From the NCBI GenBank assembly GCA_002373755.1, contig DFJU01000074.1, forward strand, positions 1 to 42,683: a DNA stretch of 42,683 nt, in the 5' to 3' direction. Source of the DNA: Bacteroidales bacterium UBA3663 (GTDB lineage Bacteria > Bacteroidota > Bacteroidia > Bacteroidales > UBA3663). Shown here piece after piece: positions 18,044-26,950 of this stretch (position 1 is the stretch's first letter; every line of letters begins with the position of its first letter). The position numbers were made by a program, and so were the translations under genes. The notes beneath the pieces are model-generated. The model did not search any database and was not told where the DNA came from. It saw only the letters and a list, made by a program, of their open reading frames with translations.

Positions 18044-19129
18044 TTATTCCATTGTGATTTCAATTTCGCTCATCATGTTGTCCGACGGCAGTTTCAGGGT
18101 GTAGATCGATGCTTCGAGCGTGCGGATGAGGCGACGTTGGCCGTCGTTCGGGGCATAGACAAAGCCCTCGGCAATCACTACGCGCTTGTTCATCTCGTCA
18201 AGTCGCAGGTGGCTGACAAATGGACCTGCCATCAGTCCGTTCTCCATGCGCCACATTCCGCGCAGTTCGCCGACGTACTTTCCGCCCACGTTCAATGCCT
18301 TGTATTCGGGCAGGATGATGCGTTTGTTGGTCGTCACATACGAACCTTCGATGCCGCCTTGTATGTTGGCTTTCATCACCGAGTCGCGCACGGCAACGGC
18401 TCCTTCGAGCGAGAAGATGTTGGCGTCGGTGTAGGGCACGCTATAGACCACGATGTGGCTCTGGCGATCCATGTAGTCGTCTGTCACCCAGAAGAATGTC
18501 GAGTCGGTTTCGCTGCGGCCCGGTTTCTTGATTGAGAACGGGATGTGCATCGACACGTTCTGCAGCTTCATCAGACGGTCTTCTTGCGTGACGGCGTTGT
18601 CGCGCTCCAATTTCTGCATTGCACGGCTGATTTCGGCTTTGACGAAGACGTTGCGCAGGCCTTCCTGCAGTGTCATGATGTAGTCGGCCAAGCTCTGCTG
18701 GTCGCTTGCGTACATTTTAACAATGACCTGCCCGCGTGCGTATTTGTCGCGTTCCATCGAGACTCGTGGCTCTGTGCCGTTTTGTGGGTCGATGTTGACA
18801 ATCACGATGTTGCCCAGCGTGCGGATGTCGCGGATGAAGTGCTCGGGCAGGATTGTGCTCACGTAGAAGTACTCGTCGCCGTGCGGCATACATTCCATCG
18901 GATGCTGGAACACGGCCAACAGCGAGTCGTAGAGCGGCGTCTGGTTGAGTTGCACCTGTTGCCCGTCGGAACCCTGGCTGTAGGCTGGTTTGAGGTCTTG
19001 TTCCATGACGATATAGACGTCGTAGGCTGCACCCGTACACTCGCGCATCAAGGCTCCCGATGCGCCTTTCGTGCAACCTGTCAGCAGCGCGATGGCTGCA
19101 CCGAAGATAAGAAGAAAGTTCGTTTTCAT
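18044..19129 (-). CDS. DUF4837 family lipoprotein
   Basis: 361 residues with a lipoprotein signal (FLLIFGAAIALLTGC, lipidated Cys at 19). The mature part contains features of DUF4837: AAYDVYIVMEQDL, an FQHPMECMPHGDEYFYVSTI segment, NIVIVNIDPQNG, a second repeat-like half with VVYSVPYTDANIFS and VTTNKRIILPEYK, and GMWRMENGLMAGPFVSH. The family is restricted to Bacteroidota as far as I know and has no assigned activity. It lies 14 bases upstream of the pdxA homologue and 31 after rsmD. Confidence 0.88.
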   Translation of the reverse strand: MKTNFLLIFGAAIALLTGCTKGASGALMRECTGAAYDVYIVMEQDLKPAYSQGSDGQQVQLNQTPLYDSLLAVFQHPMECMPHGDEYFYVSTILPEHFIRDIRTLGNIVIVNIDPQNGTEPRVSMERDKYARGQVIVKMYASDQQSLADYIMTLQEGLRNVFVKAEISRAMQKLERDNAVTQEDRLMKLQNVSMHIPFSIKKPGRSETDSTFFWVTDDYMDRQSHIVVYSVPYTDANIFSLEGAVAVRDSVMKANIQGGIEGSYVTTNKRIILPEYKALNVGGKYVGELRGMWRMENGLMAGPFVSHLRLDEMNKRVVIAEGFVYAPNDGQRRLIRTLEASIYTLKLPSDNMMSEIEITME

Positions 19130-19160
19130 ATCGTGCTGTGTTTGTCTGTTTTAAGTCAAT

Positions 19161-19718
19161 TTATGGTCGATGAAAGATTGAAAAATGGACTGCGCCGTAT
19201 TTGCGTGTCTCCTGATAGCCCGCTACGTGGGTAAAATCCTGGTCTTTGCCGTGTTCGAGGATGAAGATTCCGTCGGTTTTCAGCAGCTGGTTGTCGAGCA
19301 CCAGAGCAGGCAATGTTTCCAATTCCGGCAACGCATACGGAGGGTCGGCAAAAACAATGTCATAACGTCCGTCGCCGCTGGAGATTGCTGCCTGCGATTT
19401 CAGGAATTTGAACACGTCGCCGCGCACCAGATTCAGTTCGTGTCCGATGTGCAGCGTGTCGGCCACCTTGCGGATGAATTGTTGCTGCTGATGGGCGAGT
19501 TCCACGCAAGTGACCTGACTTGCACCTCGGCTCAACAGTTCAAAAGTGATGGAACCAGTTCCGCCAAATAGGTCGAGTGCCGTGATTCCATCGAAATCAA
19601 TACGGTTTTGCAAGATGTTGAAGAGGCTCTCTTTAGCAAGGTCGGTGGTCGGACGGGCTTGCAGGTTGCGAGGCGCCTCGAAGCGTCGGCCTCCGTATGT
19701 TCCGCTTATGATTCGCAT
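19161..19718 (-). CDS. rsmD: 16S rRNA (guanine966-N2)-methyltransferase RsmD
   Basis: 185 residues, normal for RsmD. It starts MRIISGTYGGRRFEAP, then has RPTTDLAKESLFNIL, the SAM-binding motif ALDLFGGTGS (about 47-56) and the N-methyltransferase motif IVFADPPY (DPPY at 125-128). It methylates G966 of 16S rRNA on assembled 30S particles. Its start overlaps the 3' end of the DUF3822 gene by 13 bases, a sign of one transcript. Confidence 0.95.
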   Translation of the reverse strand: MRIISGTYGGRRFEAPRNLQARPTTDLAKESLFNILQNRIDFDGITALDLFGGTGSITFELLSRGASQVTCVELAHQQQQFIRKVADTLHIGHELNLVRGDVFKFLKSQAAISSGDGRYDIVFADPPYALPELETLPALVLDNQLLKTDGIFILEHGKDQDFTHVAGYQETRKYGAVHFSIFHRP

Positions 19719-20380
19719 TGTTTGATGTATTTTCCAATTTCTTGCCGTATGTCAGCAACTTCGGTTTGCAGATAGAGCTTGTCATCAAGCACGTCAAGGC
19801 CGCTTTGTGTCCAACAGTTCATCATGTGGTAGATGGTGCTTTCCGTGTCGTTCACCTCAAAGCGGTTGGCCAGCACCAGGTTACCGTTGGCAAAGACGAT
19901 CAGGTTCAGATGCTTTTCGCTTGCATCGGCCACCATGCAATTGCTTTTCGCCTCTTCGTTGTCTGCCCATTGCCGATATAGTTCAAACAGCGGATGTGTG
20001 AATTCGACATTCGGCCAGTTGCGTAAAATGAAATGGTACATCTGGCTGTCGATGCCGAATGTGAAGCGGATGCCGCGCACGTCATCTTTCAGTTCGACGA
20101 GTGTTTCCTCCTGTTCGGCCGACGGGAGCGTCGTTCGGTACATCAATTCGGCTGTCGAGGCTTCGATGTCGGTGGGGGAGAGGCAGAAGCGCAGGTTCTC
20201 GACCGAACAGATACATTCATCGGTATCGGTTTCGTCCGATGTCTCAAGCGCTTCGAGCATAGCTTCCTCCATCCGACGATTGAAGTCTGCTCCTGGATGT
20301 ATCGGAAAGAACTGATTTAGATAAGAAAATCCATCCGGTTGAAGCCGGATGGATATCTTTCTGACGACTTGTGTGGTCAT
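19706..20380 (-). CDS. DUF3822 family protein
   Basis: I take the start at 20380 (MTTQVVRKISIRLQPDGFSY), which gives 224 residues and a 10-base gap to the upstream gene. The longer frame to 20431 would add 17 residues with no family likeness and overlap the previous gene by 41 bases. The sequence fits DUF3822: the opening above, the middle LNLIVFANGNLVLANRFEV and the end SGLDVLDDKLYLQTEVAD. The family is thought to have an actin/RNase H-like fold and is found next to rsmD in many Bacteroidota; function unknown. Confidence 0.87.
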   Translation of the reverse strand: MTTQVVRKISIRLQPDGFSYLNQFFPIHPGADFNRRMEEAMLEALETSDETDTDECICSVENLRFCLSPTDIEASTAELMYRTTLPSAEQEETLVELKDDVRGIRFTFGIDSQMYHFILRNWPNVEFTHPLFELYRQWADNEEAKSNCMVADASEKHLNLIVFANGNLVLANRFEVNDTESTIYHMMNCWTQSGLDVLDDKLYLQTEVADIRQEIGKYIKQCES

Positions 20381-20390
20381 GCTGTATAGG

Positions 20391-21095
20391 TTACTCCCAG
20401 TTACCGGCGTTGTTGTTAGCCTGATTGGCATCGCCTACCTGAAGACCAGGATATTTGTCTTGCTCCTTGCGGTCGGCAATCTTGTTGGCCAACTCGCCTT
20501 CGTTCAAGCCTCGCAGGTAAACCTCGTATGGAACTTTGGCCTCGAACAAGCTCATGTTGTAGCCAGATGCTGTTGTAACAGAGCCAAGTACCAATTCGAA
20601 TGTGTCGTTCTTTGCCTCCTCAATCGGGATGTACTGGATGCGGTCGATCCACTGCATTACGTTGCGGCTCATCAGTGAGGTGTCGCTCTCGAGGATGCTC
20701 ACTTTCATTGTGTCGCGGCTGAAGGTGTTGATGTCAAGGCCGAACTTCTGGATTTCCTTTGCATACTTCTTTGGGTCGCAGAGGTACTTCCAGGCATTCT
20801 TCTCGTTCAAGCCGTCGGCCAGCTGCTGGTCGGTCAATGTACCTTTCTTCACGCAGATTGAAATTTTCTCGTTCTTGGCGAAGTCGATGAGCTGCTGCCA
20901 GCTTGCGCAATAGTTCTGGTGCATGTCTCGATGGAGCTCCTGCAAGGTTCTGATGTCCTTCAGACGCTGGATTACGATAGCGTCACGCTTAGCTACATCT
21001 GCACGGAACTGCACTGGAATCTGAATACTCTCGTAGCACATCCAGGCCAGCAGGCACGCTGCTGCAAGAAGAATCACATTTAAAACGATTTTCAT
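20391..21095 (-). CDS. Membrane-anchored conserved protein of unknown function
   Basis: 234 residues. An N-terminal membrane segment (MKIVLNVILLAAACLLAWMCYESI) with a short cytoplasmic start is followed by a soluble part: IQRLKDIRTLQELHRDMHQNYCASWQQLIDFAK reads like the stalk helix seen in pilin-like or Bacteroidota lipid-anchored proteins. A Lys-rich central part, VMQWIDRIQYIPIEEAKNDTFEL and a low-complexity Asn-rich end follow. I do not recognise a named family with certainty, though such proteins head DUF3822-rsmD runs in this phylum. First gene of the minus-strand run; promoter candidate at 21147-21154. Confidence 0.8.
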   Translation of the reverse strand: MKIVLNVILLAAACLLAWMCYESIQIPVQFRADVAKRDAIVIQRLKDIRTLQELHRDMHQNYCASWQQLIDFAKNEKISICVKKGTLTDQQLADGLNEKNAWKYLCDPKKYAKEIQKFGLDINTFSRDTMKVSILESDTSLMSRNVMQWIDRIQYIPIEEAKNDTFELVLGSVTTASGYNMSLFEAKVPYEVYLRGLNEGELANKIADRKEQDKYPGLQVGDANQANNNAGNWE

Positions 21096-21146
21096 GATTT
21101 GGTATATTTTAATGTTGATTTTTTTTTGAATTTTTTTTTACGACCG

Positions 21147-21154
21147 CGAATATA
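21147..21154 (-). promoter_or_regulatory. Candidate -7 element of the minus-strand run to rimM
   Basis: TATATTCG on the minus strand, one base off TAnnTTTG, located about 50 bases before the start at 21095. No good TTG partner is seen 19-21 bases upstream, so this is a weak call. Confidence 0.4.
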
Positions 21155-21175
21155 CGGACTTTTTTATGAAATGTC

Positions 21176-21183
21176 TATCTTTG
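21176..21183 (+). promoter_or_regulatory. Candidate -7 element of the helicase gene
   Basis: TATCTTTG matches TAnnTTTG exactly and lies 21 bases before the ATG at 21205. The -33 element is not recognisable in the A/T-rich sequence upstream. It is divergent from the minus-strand promoter candidate about 25 bases away. Confidence 0.55.
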
Positions 21184-21204
21184 CGCTGAAAAAAATATAA
21201 AAAT

Positions 21205-22629
21205 ATGCCGATAAGCAGTTTTTTTGAACAAAAAATCGTACAAAAACTCCCATTCAAGCCAAATCGGGGTCAACAGGATGCGATTGAGGCACTCTCAGCG
21301 TTCATTCTCGACGAATCTGGCCGCGAAAGAATCTTCGTCCTGAGGGGCTACGCGGGCACCGGAAAGACCTCGTTGGTCGGTGCATTGGTCAAGGCAATGG
21401 ACGAAATGCAGATGCGGACTTTCCTGATGGCTCCAACGGGACGTGCGGCAAAAGTCTTTGCTCAAAAAGCTGAAAAAACTGCATTTACAATACATAAGAG
21501 CATTTATCGGCAACAGCGTTTCAGTGTCGAGATGGAGGGCTTTCAGCTGCTCGACAACCGGCAACGCGATGTGCTGTTCATTTGCGATGAGGCATCGATG
21601 ATTTCCACGTTGAACGAAGGCAGCCCTTTCGGGACGGGCAATCTGCTTGACGACTTGATTGAATTTGTGTATAGTGCTGAAGGTTGCCGTCTGTTGCTTG
21701 TCGGCGACGATGCCCAGTTGCCGCCGGTGGGGCAGGTGCGGAGTCCAGCATTGGATGTGAACCAGCTGCGCGGCTATGGATTGGAGGTCGTAGCCATGCA
21801 GCTCACCGAAGTGGCCCGACAGCAGCTCGATTCGGGCATTTTGGCCAATGCGACCGCCTTGCGCCAGCAGTTGAACGATGGCTTGGTCGAGGCTCTTCCG
21901 CGTGTACGTTATAAATGTTTTAATGACGTGCGACGCATCGATGGCTATGAATTCCTCGAATGTCTTGAGACGTCGTACAGCCGACAGGGGGTGGACGATA
22001 CGATAATCATCACAAGGTCGAACAAGCGCGCCAACCAGTTCAACCAAGGGGTGCGCAACCAGATTTTAGGGCGCGAGGAGGAACTGTCGGCCGGTGACCG
22101 TCTGCTCGTGGTGCGCAACAATTATTTCTGGGGAAAGGAATTCGACCAGCTTCCGTTCATTGCAAATGGCGATGTGGTCGATGTGAAACGGGTGCGGAAT
22201 GTGCGCGAGATGTACGGGTTCCGATTCGCCGATGCCGAAATCCTGTTGCCCGACTACGACATTGAGACAGAGGTGACGCTGATGCTCGACACGTTGGCCG
22301 TCGAGGGGCCGAATTTGCCGCAATCAAGGCAGCAGGAATTGTTCGCGGCCATCGCACAAGACTATCCGGAAATCCGCAACCAGCGTGACCTCTACAAGAT
22401 GATGAAGGCGAACCCGTATTTCAATGCCCTGCAGGTTAAATATGGATATTGCGTGACGTGCCATAAAAGTCAGGGCGGACAGTGGAGCGACGTCTATCTC
22501 GATGTGGGCTACATTAACCCCGAACATCTTGGCGTTGACTTCTATCGATGGATATATACGGCATTCACCAGAGCCACCCAAACACTCTACTTGGTCAATC
22601 CGAGCGAAGATATGCTTGCGAGCGATTGA
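21205..22629 (+). CDS. RecD-like ATP-dependent DNA helicase
   Basis: 474 residues, superfamily 1. Motifs in order: Q-like KPNRGQQDAIEAL, Walker A GYAGTGKT (48-55), motif Ia LMAPTGRAAKV, Walker B VLFICDEASM, motif III LLLVGDDAQLPPVG, motif IV-like IIITRSNKRANQFN, and the C-terminal motifs YCVTCHKSQGGQWSDV and YTAFTRATQTLYLV. It is shorter than RecD2 and lacks its N-terminal extension, so it fits the compact RecD/Pif1-type helicases common in Bacteroidota. It should unwind DNA 5' to 3' in repair or recombination by family analogy. The next gene, lysC, has its own promoter. Confidence 0.93.
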   Translation: MPISSFFEQKIVQKLPFKPNRGQQDAIEALSAFILDESGRERIFVLRGYAGTGKTSLVGALVKAMDEMQMRTFLMAPTGRAAKVFAQKAEKTAFTIHKSIYRQQRFSVEMEGFQLLDNRQRDVLFICDEASMISTLNEGSPFGTGNLLDDLIEFVYSAEGCRLLLVGDDAQLPPVGQVRSPALDVNQLRGYGLEVVAMQLTEVARQQLDSGILANATALRQQLNDGLVEALPRVRYKCFNDVRRIDGYEFLECLETSYSRQGVDDTIIITRSNKRANQFNQGVRNQILGREEELSAGDRLLVVRNNYFWGKEFDQLPFIANGDVVDVKRVRNVREMYGFRFADAEILLPDYDIETEVTLMLDTLAVEGPNLPQSRQQELFAAIAQDYPEIRNQRDLYKMMKANPYFNALQVKYGYCVTCHKSQGGQWSDVYLDVGYINPEHLGVDFYRWIYTAFTRATQTLYLVNPSEDMLASD

Positions 22630-22664
22630 AAACCTCGTGCAATTGATTGTTTTTTGTTGAAATA

Positions 22665-22696
22665 TTTTGTCGAACGAAATAATTATATTATTTTCG
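22665..22696 (+). promoter_or_regulatory. Promoter of lysC
   Basis: TTTTG (22665-22669), 19 bases, then TATTTTCG (22689-22696), one base off TAnnTTTG. The leader would be about 25 bases, too short for a lysine riboswitch; none is visible. Confidence 0.7.
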
Positions 22697-22728
22697 CGGC
22701 CGGAAAATTGAAAAAATAGCATATAAAG

Positions 22729-24042
22729 ATGAAAGTAATGAAATTTGGCGGTACGTCTGTCGGCTCGGCCCAGCGTATCAAGAATGTTGCCAGTCTGGTT
22801 GTCGAAGACGGTCAGCCTAAGGTCATTGTGTTGTCTGCCATGTCGGGCACTACGAACTCTTTGCTCGAAATTGCCGGCTACTACAAGTTGCAGAACTCGA
22901 TTGGAGCTGCCGACGTCATCAATCGTCTGGAGCAGAAATATGCAGAGACCATCGACGAGCTCTACAGCCAGGCCGAATATAAGCAGAAGGCCAGCGAGGT
23001 GATCCGTGGTATCTTCGATTATATCCGTTCGTTCGCCAACCATCCGTTCACCATTTTCGAGGAGCGTTGCATCGTCGCACAGGGTGAGCTGATGAGCACC
23101 AACCTGATGAATCTTTATTTGCAGCAGCAGGGCGTCAAGGTCGCTTTCCTGCCAGCCCTTGAGTATATGCGCATCGACAAGAATGCCGAGCCTGACTTCA
23201 AGTATATCGAAGAACACTTGAAGGAGCAGATGGCCGCATTCCCCGACCAGTTGATCTACGTGACGCAGGGCTTCATCTGCCGCAATGCTTACGGCGAAAT
23301 CGACAACCTGCAGCGTGGTGGTTCGGACTATAGCGCAAGCATCGTCGGAGCTGCAATCCGTGCCGATGAAATCCAGATCTGGACCGACATCGACGGTATG
23401 CACAACAACGATCCTCGCTTCGTAGAGGGTACTAAGCCGGTTCGTAACCTGAACTTCGACGAGGCTGCCGAGTTGGCCTACTTCGGAGCAAAGATCCTTC
23501 ATCCGACCTGTATCACTCCGGCCCGTATGTACAACATTCCGGTGCGTCTGCTCAACACGATGGAACCTTCGGCTCCAGGTACGATGATCAGCAACCAGAC
23601 CGAGGCCGGCAAGATCAAGGCCATCGCAGCAAAGGACGGCATCACCTCCATCCGCATCAAGTCGAGCCGAATGTTGCTCGCCTATGGCTTCATGAGCCAG
23701 GTGTTTGAGGTGTTCGACCGCTACAAGACTTCGGTCGATCTGGTTACGACCAGCGAGGTCGGTGTCTCGTTGACCATCGACAACGACAAGAAACTTGATG
23801 AAATCGTTACCGAACTGAAGAAGTTCGGCACCGTTCAGGTGGACAAGGATATGGTCATCATCGCAGTAGTCGGCGACATGAAGTGGGACAATCTCGGCTT
23901 TGAAAGTCGCGTAGTTGAGGCTATGGCCGATGTGCCGATCCGTATGATTTCGTACGGTGGCTCGAACTACAACATTTCGATGCTTGTCAAGAAGGATGAC
24001 AAGATCAAGGCTTTGCAGAGCTTGAGCGCACATCTTTTCTGA
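22729..24042 (+). CDS. lysC: Aspartate kinase (monofunctional)
   Basis: 437 residues. It phosphorylates aspartate as the first step toward lysine, DAP, threonine and methionine. The amino-acid kinase signature KFGGTSVGS is at 5-13, with FEERCIVAQGELMS and GGSDYSASIVGAAI in the catalytic domain, followed by IWTDIDGMHNNDPR. Two ACT regulatory domains occupy about 295-437 (ITSIRIKSSRM; SVDLVTTSEVGVSLTIDN; MVIIAVVGDM). There is no fused homoserine dehydrogenase. It is followed by lysA after 69 bases, so feedback control by lysine is a fair inference. Confidence 0.96.
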   Translation: MKVMKFGGTSVGSAQRIKNVASLVVEDGQPKVIVLSAMSGTTNSLLEIAGYYKLQNSIGAADVINRLEQKYAETIDELYSQAEYKQKASEVIRGIFDYIRSFANHPFTIFEERCIVAQGELMSTNLMNLYLQQQGVKVAFLPALEYMRIDKNAEPDFKYIEEHLKEQMAAFPDQLIYVTQGFICRNAYGEIDNLQRGGSDYSASIVGAAIRADEIQIWTDIDGMHNNDPRFVEGTKPVRNLNFDEAAELAYFGAKILHPTCITPARMYNIPVRLLNTMEPSAPGTMISNQTEAGKIKAIAAKDGITSIRIKSSRMLLAYGFMSQVFEVFDRYKTSVDLVTTSEVGVSLTIDNDKKLDEIVTELKKFGTVQVDKDMVIIAVVGDMKWDNLGFESRVVEAMADVPIRMISYGGSNYNISMLVKKDDKIKALQSLSAHLF

Positions 24043-24059
24043 ATCTGACAAAAACAAAT

Positions 24060-24088
24060 ATGCCCTTCCCTTGCGTCGGGAGGGGCAT
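24060..24088 (+). terminator. Hairpin between lysC and lysA
   Basis: ATGCCCTTCCC (24060-24070) pairs with GGGAGGGGCAT (24078-24088) with one G-T pair; 7-base loop. It is followed by TATTTAAAA rather than a clean T-run. It may reduce readthrough from lysC into lysA, which starts 24 bases later. Confidence 0.6.
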
Positions 24089-24111
24089 CATTATTTAAAA
24101 GCGTTTGTGTT

Positions 24112-25266
24112 ATGAATTTTCCGATTGAACATTTTGCCGGAGTAAAGACTCCGTTCTATTATTACGACAAAAACCTTCTCCAAAAAACTTTGGACACCAT
24201 CAATACGGAGGCTGCAAAGCATCCTGCATTTCGCGTGCATTATGCTGTCAAGGCCAACGTCGATCCGACTGTGTTGGGAATCATCAACCAGAGCGGTTTG
24301 GGTTGCGACTGCGTGAGCGGTGGCGAGGTCGAGACCTGCTTGAAGGCCGGTTTCCCTGCCAGCAAGGTCGTTTTCGCCGGAGTCGGTAAGGCCGATTGGG
24401 AAATCAATTTGGCGTTGGATGCCGATATTGCATGCTTCAATGTCGAGTCGATTCCGGAGTTGGAGGTCATTGACGAACTGGCTGCGGCAAAAGGCAAGGT
24501 CGCTCGTGTGGCCATCCGCGTCAATCCGAATGTCGATGCACATACGCACAAATACATCACGACGGGCTTGAGCGAGAACAAGTTCGGCATCTCGATGGAG
24601 ATGTTGGACGACGTCATCGCATTGGCCGTGAAGTTAAAGAATGTAAAGCTGATTGGTCTGCACTTTCACATCGGCAGTCAGTTGCTCGAACTGGAGCCGT
24701 TTGCGATGCTTTGCGACAGAATCAACAAGTTGCAGGAGCATGTCGAATCCATGGGTATCCGTCTGGAGACAATCAATGTGGGTGGCGGCCTGGGCTGCGA
24801 CTACGTGAATCCCGACGAGAATCCGATTCCGGACTTCGGCAGCTTTTTCGATAACTACGCGAAACATCTGCAACTGCGTGAAGGTCAGGAGCTTCACTTC
24901 GAGTTGGGACGTTCCGTCGTTTGTCAATGTGGCAGCCTGATCAGCAAGGTGCTCTACGTGAAGGAGGGCTTGAACAAGAAATTCGTCATTCTCGATGCAG
25001 GCATGAGCGACTTGATTCGGCCGGCATTGTATCAGGCGCATCACAATATCGAGAATATCAGCGCTGAGGCTGCTGGCGTGCAGGATACTGACAAATATGA
25101 CGTCGTTGGTCCGATTTGCGAGTCGAGCGACTGTTTCGGCACCGATGAAGTGTTGCCCGTCACCAAACGCGGCGATCTGGTCGCATTGCGCAGCGCCGGT
25201 GCATACGGCCAGATTATGGCATCGCACTACAATTGCCGAGCCATTCCAGCCAGCGTTGTGCTTTGA
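24112..25266 (+). CDS. lysA: Diaminopimelate decarboxylase
   Basis: 384 residues. PLP-dependent conversion of meso-DAP to lysine. The PLP Lys is in HYAVKAN (Lys 47); other hallmarks are LGCDCVSGGEVE, the GLSENKFGI loop, HFHIGSQ, NVGGGLG, FELGRSVV and CESSDCFG, which contributes the Cys of the active site of the neighbouring subunit. Slightly shorter than the roughly 415-residue average, in the range seen for Bacteroidota. Co-directional with lysC. Because the enzyme needs PLP, the degenerate PdxA homologue upstream is of interest. Confidence 0.96.
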   Translation: MNFPIEHFAGVKTPFYYYDKNLLQKTLDTINTEAAKHPAFRVHYAVKANVDPTVLGIINQSGLGCDCVSGGEVETCLKAGFPASKVVFAGVGKADWEINLALDADIACFNVESIPELEVIDELAAAKGKVARVAIRVNPNVDAHTHKYITTGLSENKFGISMEMLDDVIALAVKLKNVKLIGLHFHIGSQLLELEPFAMLCDRINKLQEHVESMGIRLETINVGGGLGCDYVNPDENPIPDFGSFFDNYAKHLQLREGQELHFELGRSVVCQCGSLISKVLYVKEGLNKKFVILDAGMSDLIRPALYQAHHNIENISAEAAGVQDTDKYDVVGPICESSDCFGTDEVLPVTKRGDLVALRSAGAYGQIMASHYNCRAIPASVVL

Positions 25267-25276
25267 TGTGGCGCGA

Positions 25277-25288
25277 AAAGTCGCGTAG
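25277..25288 (+). repeat. Intergenic copy of the AAAGTCGCGTAG word
   Basis: It lies 10 bases after the lysA stop. A possible -7 element TATTTTTG (25295-25302) for the DUF3078 gene starts 6 bases downstream, without a recognisable -33 element. See findings for the whole set. Confidence 0.8.
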
Positions 25289-25353
25289 TAGTGTTATTTT
25301 TGGAAAATATTGGCCGACATCATTATGTCCGATGCGGCAAAAAGTGAAATCAG

Positions 25354-26901
25354 ATGAAAATTGGGTTGTCGTTATTAGTGGTGAATTGTTGCTTTTTGAG
25401 TTCAATTTGGGCTCAAGAAGTCGTCACTGCGCCGTCCGATAGCCTTGGTTCTCTTGATTCGGCAGCCGATTCTGTGGTTGCTGCCGACACCATTCCCAGT
25501 GAAGTTTTGTCTGACGACCTGTTGCTGATCGACGACATTGTGGAACTCGACAGCATCGGGTCCGACACCGTCGCCGAACCTCAGCAGCCGGAGGTCGTAT
25601 TGCCCGTCTATCCCGCATTGAGACAGGCGTGGTTGCGGTTGTGTCCGATGCAGGAGCCGTCGGTACAGGCCATCAGAATTGCGCAGGCCGATTCGTCGAA
25701 CGTGAGTGAAATCCGTCGGCAAGTGGACGAAATGCCCGGCAATTCGTCGTTGAGTTATGCCCAGCGCGATTTGCGTTTGCCGCTCATGCTCGATGAGGAA
25801 GTCCCGTCGTTCGAGCGTACTACATTGTCGCAACAGGCACAGCAACAGGCCGAAGCGCAGGAGGCGTTGTCAGGTGCATCGGCCGCAAATCCGTTCAGCC
25901 AGCAACTTGCCTACGGCGGCTTGCAAATGGGTGCGGTGTTCAACTACGCGATTCGTAACCTTGCGTCGGTGAAAGATGTGCGGAAGAGGGACAGCGACTT
26001 GCCGATAGAACGCAAACTCATTGAACGTCAATTGCTTTCGGGCGACGAGCAGGTCGATACGGGGCTGGGTCTCGAACTCGAAACTGCCAGCTTGAACATG
26101 GAGCAGGTCGTCTTCCACGCCGACAAGTGGCATCGGAAGGGGACAACCGATTTGCAGATTTCGCAGACGGCATTGAGCGACAACTGGTACAAGGGCGGGG
26201 ACAACAACATGACAATCTCGACCTACGACAAGTTGGCCTTCAGCCGATATGACGAGAGCAAGAAGACGACGCTCGACATCACCCTCGAACTGCGTTTGTC
26301 GGGCTACTATACGAAAGCCGACACGGTGCATCCGATGCGCGTGAATGACAATCAGTTCCGTGCCGATGTGAGCTACGGATACAAGGCATGGAAAAATTGG
26401 TACTACAGCACGTCGGCCTACATCAAGACGCCGGTTTTGGAGTACTACGCGGCCAACAGCACTGTGGTGAAGAACAGTTTTTTCGCCCCGATGGAGTTCA
26501 ACATGGCCGTCGGTATGGACTTGAAGTTGACGAAGAACAAGAACATCACCTATTCGCTGATGATAGCCCCGTTGTCATACAACTTGAAGTATGTGGGCGA
26601 CGACCGCGTTTCGGAGACAAGTTACGGCATAACCGAAGGCAAACGGTCGCTGAATCAGGTCGGTGCATCGGTGACGAGCAAACTGGAATGGAAGATTTCG
26701 GAGTCGGTCAACTGGTCGTCGCGTGCCTATTTCTTCACCAGCTATCACAACGTCGTCTTTGAATACGAGAATACTTTCAATTTCACAATCGGTCGCTACA
26801 GCACTGCCAAGATTTATCTGTATCCACGTTTTGATGACAGTGCTGATGACAAGCTGCAGATGAAGGAAATGTTTGCCTTCGGTCTCGCATTTGTGTGGTA
26901 A
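25354..26901 (+). CDS. DUF3078 outer-membrane beta-barrel protein
   Basis: 515 residues with signal peptide MKIGLSLLVVNCCFLSSIWAQ. Residues about 25-80 are an acidic, Ser/Asp-rich linker (DSLGSLDSAADSVVAADT); the C-terminal half is the DUF3078 barrel (WHRKGTTDLQISQTALSDNWYKGGDNNMT, then paired strands to a final FAFGLAFVW). The last residue pattern with terminal aromatic is typical for BAM-dependent barrels. Family function unknown. It begins 87 bases after lysA and is followed closely by the crp-like gene. Confidence 0.87.
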   Translation: MKIGLSLLVVNCCFLSSIWAQEVVTAPSDSLGSLDSAADSVVAADTIPSEVLSDDLLLIDDIVELDSIGSDTVAEPQQPEVVLPVYPALRQAWLRLCPMQEPSVQAIRIAQADSSNVSEIRRQVDEMPGNSSLSYAQRDLRLPLMLDEEVPSFERTTLSQQAQQQAEAQEALSGASAANPFSQQLAYGGLQMGAVFNYAIRNLASVKDVRKRDSDLPIERKLIERQLLSGDEQVDTGLGLELETASLNMEQVVFHADKWHRKGTTDLQISQTALSDNWYKGGDNNMTISTYDKLAFSRYDESKKTTLDITLELRLSGYYTKADTVHPMRVNDNQFRADVSYGYKAWKNWYYSTSAYIKTPVLEYYAANSTVVKNSFFAPMEFNMAVGMDLKLTKNKNITYSLMIAPLSYNLKYVGDDRVSETSYGITEGKRSLNQVGASVTSKLEWKISESVNWSSRAYFFTSYHNVVFEYENTFNFTIGRYSTAKIYLYPRFDDSADDKLQMKEMFAFGLAFVW

Positions 26902-26950
26902 TGGATTGGTAATCAGACTTGTAAAACTCTATATAAAACTATTAATAAAA

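Noticed and set aside
22630..22728. Lysine riboswitch upstream of lysC
   Set aside because: The gap is only 99 bases and the predicted leader about 25 bases; no L-box structure can fit.
22324..24057. A 577-codon minus-strand frame opposite lysC
   Set aside because: lysC is certain; the antisense product has no family features and spans the gap between two plus genes including the lysC promoter.
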